Assembly: GCF_017744695.1 (NCBI RefSeq)
Contig: NZ_JAGIAS010000001.1
Span: forward strand, 1,393,013 to 1,457,012
From: Dyadobacter sp.
Lineage (GTDB): Bacteria; Bacteroidota; Bacteroidia; Cytophagales; Spirosomataceae
Direction of reading: 5' to 3'
DNA: 64,000 nt
This document shows positions 17,548 to 24,403 of this stretch, piece by piece. The translations under genes and the position numbers were made by a program. The notes below the pieces were generated by a model. That model saw only the letters and a list, made by a program, of their open reading frames with translations, had not been told where the DNA came from and searched no databases. Each line of letters starts with the position of its first letter. The stretch's first letter is position 1.

Positions 17548-18024
17548 ATGAAAAATATCAAATCGCTTTTCCCCTACCTGCTACTCGCATTGTCGCTTGG
17601 ATTTGTAGCCTGCAAAGAAGAAGACCCGTTCCTTGACCGCGACGTAGCCCCTGTGCTGGTTGATATCGTTGGCGCTCCATTCGGCGCACCCATTGCCAGT
17701 GAACCGACCGTGACCTACTCTGCTACTGCCGAAAAACTGACGCTCTCAGCCCGACTACTGGAACTAGACAAAACCAATATTCTGGATCACACCAAAGGCA
17801 TCGACTCGATCCCGGTCCCCAACCTGGCCATCAAGATCACGCTTCGGACCGGAGCAGTTCTGGGCGAGGTCACTTCCGACGCGCAAGGTTTGGTAAAACT
17901 GGAAAAAACCTGGGCCGACCTGGGCGTTGCAGCACCGAAAGCGGGCAGCATCACCAAAATATCATGGTCGGGCAGCCACAAGGGGATCGCATTTACGCGG
18001 TTCTCGCAAGTACAGGCTAACTAA
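17548..18024 (+). CDS. Small surface lipoprotein of a SusCD locus
   Basis: 158 residues with a lipobox at C22 (GFVAC), followed by an acidic linker (KEEDPF). The rest is predicted beta-rich and Ig-like (LAIKITLRTGAVLGEVTSDAQGL), ending GIAFTRFSQVQA. I do not recognise a named family. Its place 33 nt after susD suggests an accessory ligand-binding lipoprotein of the SusCD complex, as seen in many such loci. That role is inferred from position. Confidence 0.7.
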   Translation: MKNIKSLFPYLLLALSLGFVACKEEDPFLDRDVAPVLVDIVGAPFGAPIASEPTVTYSATAEKLTLSARLLELDKTNILDHTKGIDSIPVPNLAIKITLRTGAVLGEVTSDAQGLVKLEKTWADLGVAAPKAGSITKISWSGSHKGIAFTRFSQVQAN

Positions 18025-18129
18025 TTGAAAAACAAGTAATATATACTTCTAAGTTGGCCTGTTTGTTTGTAACTTGAATTAAGACTTTTACTCCTAATAT
18101 TTATCGTCACGTACTTAAACAATTGAACA

Positions 18130-19317
18130 ATGAATCAAAAAATTGACCGTCGGAACCTGTTAAAATCCGGTTTAATGGCATTGGGCGGCATCGCCGTAGC
18201 ACCACACCTTACTGCTGGCGCATTCGAAAACACACCATTATCACTGGATCCTGAAAACCGCATTTACCGCAGCCCAATGGTAAGAGAACACTTCTTGCCA
18301 GATGATTTCAAGGCGCCAAAAATCGTTGCCAAACTAAGTGCGAACGAAAACCCTTACGGACCACCGATGTCGGCGCAGAAAGCAGTCGCGGAATCCGTGA
18401 AAAACGGGAACCGCTACGCATGGAAAGAAATGTACGACCTCATCGATAAAATCGCCAAGAAGGAAGGCGTTACGGCCGACCACATTATGATGGGCCCCGG
18501 CTCTTCCGATTTGCTCGAAAAAGTGGCGTTGGTCACTTTCATGAAAGGCGGCAATATCGTGTCGGCCGACCCTTGCTACATGTCGCTCGTAAGCGTGGCG
18601 AAATCCGTGGGTGCTACGTGGAAGCCCGTTCCATGTACTGCCGACTGGTCACACGACCTGAAAGCGATGGAAGCCGCTATCGATAAGGACACCAAACTCG
18701 TTTACATCTGTAACCCCAACAACCCGACCGGCGCCATCACCAAAGGTCAGGACCTGCTTGATTTCTGCTCGCGCGTTTCTGAAAAAGTACCGGTATTTGT
18801 GGACGAGGCGTATATCGAGCTCGCAGTAGGCGCCGATACCCAAAGCATGGTTTCGCTTCTGGCACAGAAGAAGAACGTAATCATCGCGCGTACATTCTCG
18901 AAAATCATGGGTATGGCCGGTATCCGGGTGGGTTACATTGCGGCACAACCTGAGTTCCTCGAAAGCATCAACAAAATCACCCGCGGCGGAATGGGTATTT
19001 CCTACACATCGATCTTCGCGGCATCCGCCAGTCTCGATGACAAGGATTTCCAGGGCAACACCCGCAAGCTGAACCACGAGGCGAAAACATATCTCTACGA
19101 AAGCCTCGACAAGCTGGGTTACAAATACATCCCGTCATATACCAACTTCGTGCTCTTCCCGATCAGCATTTCCGGCAAGGAGCTGCTCACCAAAATGACC
19201 GCCAAAGGCATCGCCGTCCGCTCATTCGACGTCATGAACAAACCATGGTGCCGCGTAAGTATCGGTACGATGGATGAGATGAAGGCATTTGTAGGCGCGT
19301 TGAGCGGGTTGAGCTGA
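18130..19317 (+). CDS. Tat-exported PLP-dependent aminotransferase (class I/II)
   Basis: 395 residues. The N-terminus carries a twin-arginine signal (DRRNLLKSG, then a hydrophobic stretch ALGGIAVAPHL). The remainder is a fold-type I aminotransferase of the histidinol-phosphate type. It shows SANENPYGPP, GPGSSDLLE, CNPNNPTGA, VDEAYIEL and TFSKIMGMAGIRVGY, with Schiff-base K258. It is therefore likely a folded, cofactor-loaded periplasmic enzyme. It follows the SusCD lipoprotein by 105 nt. Its substrate is unknown; the hisC name would be misleading because the protein is exported and has no his genes around it. PvdN is a precedent for a Tat-exported PLP enzyme. Confidence 0.87.
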   Translation: MNQKIDRRNLLKSGLMALGGIAVAPHLTAGAFENTPLSLDPENRIYRSPMVREHFLPDDFKAPKIVAKLSANENPYGPPMSAQKAVAESVKNGNRYAWKEMYDLIDKIAKKEGVTADHIMMGPGSSDLLEKVALVTFMKGGNIVSADPCYMSLVSVAKSVGATWKPVPCTADWSHDLKAMEAAIDKDTKLVYICNPNNPTGAITKGQDLLDFCSRVSEKVPVFVDEAYIELAVGADTQSMVSLLAQKKNVIIARTFSKIMGMAGIRVGYIAAQPEFLESINKITRGGMGISYTSIFAASASLDDKDFQGNTRKLNHEAKTYLYESLDKLGYKYIPSYTNFVLFPISISGKELLTKMTAKGIAVRSFDVMNKPWCRVSIGTMDEMKAFVGALSGLS

Positions 19318-19332
19318 CATCTCGCAATTATC

Positions 19333-19385
19333 CTTCGACTCCGCTCAGGATGACATTACCATTGTCACACTGAGCGAAGTCGAAG
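19333..19385. repeat. Palindromic CTTCGACTCCGCTCAGG repeat
   Basis: CTTCGACTCCGCTCAGGATG and CACTGAGCGAAGTCGAAG form inverted arms across a short spacer, just after the aminotransferase stop. It is the same family as 5411-5487 and 62738-62771. No other signal is seen up to the permease start at 19504. Confidence 0.8.
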
Positions 19386-19503
19386 TGCATGCGATAACGA
19401 TACCATATTTCACTCCTATTACAATACCTCATTACAACACCCCCGCGAAAGCGATACCCTTCTTAATCTTCGATACACTCCTATTACTTAAATATTCCTG
19501 ACC

Positions 19504-20604
19504 ATGAGTGACGCATTGCAAAAAACCATTACGCTCTTATTATTAATTGCCTTGGGTTTGTTGCTCAAAAGCAAATTCAAGAACAAGGATCAAACCAACG
19601 GCATCAAGGAGATTATCCTCTCCGTGGCGCTGCCCTCAACGATATTTATCTCCTTAATGAAAATCGACATCGATTCGTCGATGTTCGTGATCCCGCTCGT
19701 TACGCTGGTCTTCAACTTCCTGATGTTCTTTTCCGCGCCGCTCGCGTTCGCATTGTTTGGAATAGAAAAAAACAGCCCTACCGGCCGCACGCTGATGATG
19801 CTCATTCCTTCCCTGGCACCGGGCTTGTCCTGCTTCCCGTTCATTGCCGAGTTTTTGGGAGAAAAAAGCCTTGCGATTGCTGCATTGGCCGACGTCGGCA
19901 ACAAGTTTTTCGTACTCATTTCATTGTACATTCTGGCGATGAATATGTTTCTCAAAAACAGCGACGACAAGGAAACCAAAATGGGAGGAAAGTTGAAAAG
20001 CCTCTTCGCGAGCATGTTCCAGGAGCCGATTAACCTGTTGATTTTTATCGCCATCATCCTGCTAAGTCTGGGAATCAATTACAGCAAGCTGCCCCCATTG
20101 GTGGTGGATATTTTTGATAAAACCAGCGCAATGATGACGCCGCTCGTATTGCTTTTTATCGGCCTGGCCGTGCAACTAAAAGAGGGCAAGAAGCGTATCG
20201 TTGCAAGTATACTGTTCTTCCGCGCAGGCATTACGATGCTCATCAGCGCGGGAATGATCTACGTCCTGAACATTACCGACATGAATATGGTATTGCTATC
20301 GATCGTGATCCCATTGAGTGCCGCCAGTTTCTGGCCGCTCGCCCACATTTCCGCATTTAACCTGCGGGAGGACGCGAAAGGCATGGCCAAGGAAAAAAGA
20401 ACATTTGATCTGGAACTGGCTGTGCTGTTACTTGCATTTTCTTTGCCATTCTCAACGATATTAATTTTGGCCATTTTGTCCTCCGGTTCATTTTTTGCGC
20501 ATACCTCTACGCTCATCACCTCCGGGCTGGTGTTAATCTGCCTGGGCGCTGTGCCGAATGTGCTGAGCAAGGTATTCGTTAAAATGTCGAAGGCATCTTC
20601 ATAA
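19504..20604 (+). CDS. AEC (auxin efflux carrier) family permease
   Basis: 366 residues with about ten hydrophobic helices arranged as two halves (ITLLLLIALGLLLKS at the start, AVLLLAFSLPFSTILILAIL near the end). The VALPSTIFISLMKID segment after the first helix and the broken helices with prolines match the AEC/BART fold of secondary carriers. Such carriers move small organic anions or amino-acid-like compounds across the inner membrane. It lies between the aminotransferase and the Hint gene in the same direction, with only 11 nt to the latter. Substrate and direction are unknown. Confidence 0.8.
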   Translation: MSDALQKTITLLLLIALGLLLKSKFKNKDQTNGIKEIILSVALPSTIFISLMKIDIDSSMFVIPLVTLVFNFLMFFSAPLAFALFGIEKNSPTGRTLMMLIPSLAPGLSCFPFIAEFLGEKSLAIAALADVGNKFFVLISLYILAMNMFLKNSDDKETKMGGKLKSLFASMFQEPINLLIFIAIILLSLGINYSKLPPLVVDIFDKTSAMMTPLVLLFIGLAVQLKEGKKRIVASILFFRAGITMLISAGMIYVLNITDMNMVLLSIVIPLSAASFWPLAHISAFNLREDAKGMAKEKRTFDLELAVLLLAFSLPFSTILILAILSSGSFFAHTSTLITSGLVLICLGAVPNVLSKVFVKMSKASS

Positions 20605-20615
20605 TCCAACACCGC

Positions 20616-21200
20616 ATGAAATTTCTGACCACCAGTATTTTTTCACTCCTGTCACTCACCATCTTTGCCCAAACCGAAGTTACGGCCGTCAGCAGCATCC
20701 AGTCGCAGGCGACGATCCGGATTTCGAAAAGTACCAAACGGTGCAAATATTTCCCGGCCAGCGCGCCCGTGACGATGGCAGATGGCAGCCTGAAATCCAT
20801 CGCGGACGTGCGCGTGGGCGAGCATGTGAAGACGTGCAAGGATGGCAAAACGACCATCACGCAGGTGAAGCAAATCGACGTTTTCAACCAACCTACTTCG
20901 CCGTTGACGGCCGTGTACCTGCGACCGGCGGAAGACAATACCTCCGGGTCGCCGATTGTACCTGCATTGCTGCTCGAAGCCACGCCGCATCACTATGTGC
21001 AGACGAACCACGGAAGAAAGCGCATGAAAAAACTATCGAAAAAGGATATTCTTTATCATTATGAGCCTTCCACCGGCATTGTATCGTCGTGGAAAGTGGG
21101 AGCGGTGCAGGAAAATGCACGGCGTGTGAACAAGGCCTACAACCTCGAAACGGTGGATGGGACTTACCTGGTCGACAATGTGATGGTCGCCAACAACTGA
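20616..21200 (+). CDS. Secreted stand-alone Hint-domain protein
   Basis: 194 residues with a signal peptide (1 to about 19, LSLTIFAQ). From C43 the sequence follows the Hedgehog/intein (Hint) pattern: SAPVTMADGSLKSIADVRVGEHV (about 49-71), the TPHHYV block (123-128), and the terminal YNLETVDGTYLVDNVMVANN (about 175-194) with final asparagines. In inteins and Hedgehog these blocks hold the splicing or cleavage nucleophile, the TxxH histidine and the terminal Asn. Here almost nothing extends beyond the domain, so there is no obvious extein. It starts 11 nt after the permease. Function is unknown. Confidence 0.75.
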   Translation: MKFLTTSIFSLLSLTIFAQTEVTAVSSIQSQATIRISKSTKRCKYFPASAPVTMADGSLKSIADVRVGEHVKTCKDGKTTITQVKQIDVFNQPTSPLTAVYLRPAEDNTSGSPIVPALLLEATPHHYVQTNHGRKRMKKLSKKDILYHYEPSTGIVSSWKVGAVQENARRVNKAYNLETVDGTYLVDNVMVANN

Positions 21201-21227
21201 TCCTGCGTATTTACTCAACAATCCGGT

Positions 21228-21258
21228 AAGGCCCCGCTCGCGGGGCTTTATTTTTTTG
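21228..21258 (+). terminator. Intrinsic terminator after the Hint gene
   Basis: AGGCCCCG and CGGGGCTT form a strong GC stem around a CTCG loop, followed by ATTTTTTT. It closes the SusCD-to-Hint transcription unit about 30 nt after the stop. Confidence 0.9.
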
Positions 21259-21326
21259 GTCTGCTTCAAAACCTTTTACGACCTTTGCACTTCATTTTTG
21301 AGCAGAACAAATACATTGAATACATT

Positions 21327-22385
21327 TTGGCAGCAAATACCGCTTCATCCACACCCCGCGAGCTAGGTTTCACTTTCCCAGCCGAATGGGCTCCGCACCG
21401 CGCCACCTGGCTTACTTTCCCGCATAACGACGCCTCCTGGCAGGGCGACAAACTGGCCAAAATGCGGCCGCAATATCTGGCATTCATCAAGGCGATCAGC
21501 GAGGGGGAAAATGTAGGCATTATCGCCAACGATGAAGCTTTGAAGCAGTTTATCATCGGCGAGCTCGATAAAACGGGAGTCGATTTAGCTAAAATTGAAT
21601 TTATAGTAAAACCCACCAACGACGCCTGGTGCCGCGACCACGGACCTTCTTTTGTGGTTAACCCCCAAACCGGCGAAAAAATGATCGTCGACTGGGGCCA
21701 TAATGCCTGGGGCGGCAAGTACCCGCCTTACGACGACGATAACCGCACACCCCGCGCCGTAGCCGAATACCTGAACCTCCCGGTCGTCAATCCGGGGATC
21801 ATCATGGAAGGCGGTTCGGTGGAGTTCAATGGAGCAGGTAGCCTGTTAACCAGCAAATCATGCTTGCTGAACCCTAACCGCAACCCACATTTGAACCAAG
21901 GTCAGATCGAGCAGATTTTGTGCGATTACTACGGCATCGAGCAGGTTCTGTGGGTCGAAGACGGCATTGTAGGCGACGATACCGACGGCCATATCGATGA
22001 TACCACACGTTTTGTAAATGAAGATACCATTGTCGCCTGCGTCGAAACCGATCGTAATGACGAGAACTATGCCGTTTTGAACACCAACCTGCGAATGCTG
22101 AAAGAAATGCGTTTGCTGAGTGGGAAACAGCCGGATATCATCGAACTCCCAATGCCGAAAGCAGTCATCATCGACGATTTCCGCACGCCGGGGTCTTACG
22201 CCAACTTCCTGATTTGCAATGCCGGCGTGATTGTGCCGGTATTCAACAACCCGCACGACCAGGTTGCAATCGACATTCTGGAAAAAGCATTTAATGGAAG
22301 AAAGATTATTCCGCTTTTAGCCACGGAAATCATCTGGGGGCAAGGGAGCTTCCACTGCCTGAGCCAGCAGGAGCCTGCTGAATAG
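21327..22385 (+). CDS. aguA: Agmatine deiminase
   Basis: About 352 residues of the peptidyl-arginine-deiminase-like family; converts agmatine to N-carbamoylputrescine for AguB. Motifs are WLTFPHNDASW, NDAWCRDHGPSF, MEGGSVEFNGAG, DDTDGHIDDTTRF and, at the C-terminus, SFHCLSQQ with the catalytic cysteine (codon at 22356). No ATG precedes the conserved start ELGFTFPAEW. I chose the TTG at 21327 because the TTG at 21285 falls inside a GACCTTTG promoter-like box (21280-21287). An even shorter or other non-ATG start is possible. It is separated from aguB by the SusCD region. Confidence 0.92.
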   Translation: MAANTASSTPRELGFTFPAEWAPHRATWLTFPHNDASWQGDKLAKMRPQYLAFIKAISEGENVGIIANDEALKQFIIGELDKTGVDLAKIEFIVKPTNDAWCRDHGPSFVVNPQTGEKMIVDWGHNAWGGKYPPYDDDNRTPRAVAEYLNLPVVNPGIIMEGGSVEFNGAGSLLTSKSCLLNPNRNPHLNQGQIEQILCDYYGIEQVLWVEDGIVGDDTDGHIDDTTRFVNEDTIVACVETDRNDENYAVLNTNLRMLKEMRLLSGKQPDIIELPMPKAVIIDDFRTPGSYANFLICNAGVIVPVFNNPHDQVAIDILEKAFNGRKIIPLLATEIIWGQGSFHCLSQQEPAE

Positions 22386-22390
22386 CCATT

Positions 22391-22480
22391 GGGCTGTGGT
22401 GGTCAGGGATTGTCAAGAATTGTCAGATATTGTCAGGACAGTTAAACAACACTTGACAATACCTGACCAAACCTGCCCTT
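22391..22480. repeat. Intergenic word-repeat element, ATTGTCAGG type
   Basis: Left copies GGTCAGGGATTGTCAAG, AATTGTCAG and ATATTGTCAGG (22391-22438) are followed by the inverted words CTTGACAATACCTGACC (22452-22468). The element occupies the convergent gap between aguA and the lipoprotein gene. A related direct-repeat array is at 33374-33480. Confidence 0.75.
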
Positions 22481-22500
22481 CATTGTTTGATAAACGGCTA

Positions 22501-22920
22501 CTATTGCTTGTCAAACTCATACCAGGCCAAGTGCGTGGCATCATCTCCCTGCAATGCTGTGCTCGTCATCGTCAGTTTTTTTGGAGCGGCCAGTAAAGTA
22601 ACCTCTACCAACCGGCGATTTGAGTCGGTATATGAAAATTGAAGCCTTTTTTCGTCCTTAACCTCCACTTCCGTCGCCGTGTCGCGACTCAAAATTTCGG
22701 ATCCGTCACTTCTCACAATAACTTTCTGCATATCGAAGTCCAGCAAATTAACCGAACGCCGGGTGATAACCCAGGTGTATTTAGAAACAAAACCATTGGG
22801 TGAAGCGATGGCGAACTTATAGGTTCCTGTATAATTTTCAGAAGCGTCTGCCCGAACAGGATCGCGGTTCGAGCAGCCGGTAAAGAACAACACGACGAGA
22901 ATGAGGATAACGTTTTTCAT
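22501..22920 (-). CDS. Small lipoprotein of unknown function
   Basis: 139 residues with a clear lipobox at C16 (FFTGC). The mature part starts SNRDPVRADASENYTGTYKF and continues with alternating beta strands (TWVITRRSVNLLDFDM, RLQFSYTDSNRRLVEVTLL), suggesting a small beta-barrel or lipocalin-like fold. I do not recognise the family. It lies 57 nt downstream of the GH25 lysozyme gene in the same direction and could be co-transcribed. Location is periplasmic or outer membrane. Confidence 0.7.
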   Translation of the reverse strand: MKNVILILVVLFFTGCSNRDPVRADASENYTGTYKFAIASPNGFVSKYTWVITRRSVNLLDFDMQKVIVRSDGSEILSRDTATEVEVKDEKRLQFSYTDSNRRLVEVTLLAAPKKLTMTSTALQGDDATHLAWYEFDKQ

Positions 22921-22977
22921 AGCACCAGATCTGTTGAGGATGTAACTGATACTAATACGTAAGTAACTGATGATAAA

Positions 22978-23784
22978 TTATTCAGCGTCCGCCAAATTTT
23001 CCCAATCGGCACGTTCGTGCAGGAATACATTATAATCTACAAAACCGCGGATGCCGTCTACCCAGCCTTTTTCGCTATGCTGCCAGAACAGCACATGCGC
23101 ATCGGACGCGAGGTCGTTCAGGTGTGTGCGCGAATAGCCAGCAAGCCAGAGCGGGTATTCATCGAAGTTTCCGGCGATGTACTTTTTGTAATAATGCTCG
23201 TTGACGTAAATGATTGGTTTTACGCCATAATGCGCCTCGATGAGTGTGAGCCAGTTGCGGACGCCTTTAATGATAATGTCGTCAGGCTTGCCTCCATTCA
23301 CTTCCAGGTCGAGCACAGGTGGCAAATCGCCGGCCTCCATCCTCACCTGGCCGATGAAGTTATCGACCTGGCGGTCGGACATGACACGCGGATTGTAAAA
23401 ATGATAAGCGCCGCGCTTCATCCCTACCCTTTTTGCTTCTGCCCAATTCCGTTTGAACTGCCTGTCGAGATGCGTGGCGCCTTCTGTCGCTTTGATATAG
23501 ACGAAATCGATACTCACGTTTTCGGAACGGGCACTTTTGAGCTTATCCCAATTGATCTTCGCATTGTGGTGCGAAACGTCGATTCCGTGGACCGCGTAAC
23601 GCAACGGCAGTTTGATCCCGAACTTGCTGATAAACTCCCATTGATTTTCGTCGGTCCGGTCGTTCCACCAGATCAGTCCTCCAATCACTACTACAACGGC
23701 ACCGATAATGGCCCAACCCTTCGCGGGAAGTGGTTTCAGGTATTTTACATTACTTAACGAGGTGCGGGTCTTCTTTTTTGCCAT
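22978..23784 (-). CDS. Glycoside hydrolase family 25 (lysozyme), membrane-anchored
   Basis: About 268 residues from the ATG at 23784; a start 9 nt earlier is possible. A basic N-terminus is followed by one transmembrane helix (WAIIGAVVVVIGGLIWW), then a GH25 barrel. GH25 markers are HGIDVSHHNAKINW (first catalytic Asp), FVYIKATEG, GAYHFYNP, PVLDLEVNGG (catalytic Asp-x-Glu) and WLAGYS. It should cleave peptidoglycan while tethered to the inner membrane and facing the periplasm. No phage genes are near, so a cell-wall remodelling role is more likely than lysis. Confidence 0.9.
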   Translation of the reverse strand: MAKKKTRTSLSNVKYLKPLPAKGWAIIGAVVVVIGGLIWWNDRTDENQWEFISKFGIKLPLRYAVHGIDVSHHNAKINWDKLKSARSENVSIDFVYIKATEGATHLDRQFKRNWAEAKRVGMKRGAYHFYNPRVMSDRQVDNFIGQVRMEAGDLPPVLDLEVNGGKPDDIIIKGVRNWLTLIEAHYGVKPIIYVNEHYYKKYIAGNFDEYPLWLAGYSRTHLNDLASDAHVLFWQHSEKGWVDGIRGFVDYNVFLHERADWENLADAE

Positions 23785-23853
23785 ACCATGCAAAATTAAG
23801 AAAGATCGCTATTCCCGGCATATCGCCATTCATTTTCCATAATTACCACTCGT

Positions 23854-23895
23854 GTACTATGTAATGCATAGTACCTGATATAGCACATATATTTG
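23854..23895 (+). promoter_or_regulatory. Promoter with an 8-bp palindrome over the -33 region
   Basis: TATATTTG (23888-23895) matches the -7 consensus. GTACTATG (23854-23861) and CATAGTAC (23867-23874) form a perfect palindrome with a 5-nt centre just where the -33 box should be. This placement suggests a repressor or activator operator for the gene at 23942. Confidence 0.55.
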
Positions 23896-23941
23896 AATCA
23901 ACAAAACGGAATTATTAGCCATCATTTAAAAGAACATAGCC

Positions 23942-24322
23942 ATGAAACCTTCAATGAAATCCATCGCAATGACAATGGTAATCGCTGCCACCTTCGCATT
24001 CAATTCTTTTGCAGAAGATAAAGAAAGCAAAAAAGCAGCGGCGTTCGGAACCGGCATTTTCGCTTCCAACAGCGGTAAGATCCACGTCAACGTTGACAAG
24101 TACACAGACAGCAGAGCGGTGGTATTGATCACCAACAAAAGCGGGCAAGTCATGTATCGCGAAACGATTGCCCGCGACACCGACAAGTTCAGAAAAACTT
24201 TCAATGTGAACGAATTGCCAGCCGGCACTTACACCATCGAAGTTTCTGCCAATGGCCAGAAAACTGAAAAGAACTTTGAGGTAGCTGAAATCCGCACAGA
24301 ACGCCAGATTTCCATCAAGTAA
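23942..24322 (+). CDS. Small secreted beta-sandwich protein
   Basis: 126 residues with a signal peptide (about 1-24, FAFNSFAED). The mature part shows seven beta-strand-like segments, with NVNELPAGTYTIEVSANGQKTEKNFEV close in pattern to Bacteroidetes T9SS sorting/DUF3244-like beta sandwiches. Unlike a T9SS cargo there is nothing in front of the domain, so it is a free periplasmic or exported module. It has its own promoter with a palindromic operator candidate and a strong terminator, so it is a single-gene unit. Function is unknown. Confidence 0.75.
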   Translation: MKPSMKSIAMTMVIAATFAFNSFAEDKESKKAAAFGTGIFASNSGKIHVNVDKYTDSRAVVLITNKSGQVMYRETIARDTDKFRKTFNVNELPAGTYTIEVSANGQKTEKNFEVAEIRTERQISIK

Positions 24323-24341
24323 CCTGCCCTATCCTGTAAAC

Positions 24342-24379
24342 AAAATGGCCAGCCCGGTTTTTCCGGAGCTGGCCATTTT
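24342..24379. terminator. Bidirectional intrinsic terminator
   Basis: Perfect 12-bp arms AAAATGGCCAGC (24342-24353) and GCTGGCCATTTT (24368-24379), with an inner CCGG/CCGG extension. They lie between the convergent small secreted protein gene and leuS. The A/T ends can serve both strands. Confidence 0.9.
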
Positions 24380-24403
24380 GGCATTCTTATTTCAACAGCG
24401 GCA

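Noticed and set aside
22978..23784. GH25 lysozyme as a prophage endolysin
   Set aside because: No holin, tail or other phage genes are near, and the protein has a membrane anchor typical of cellular enzymes.
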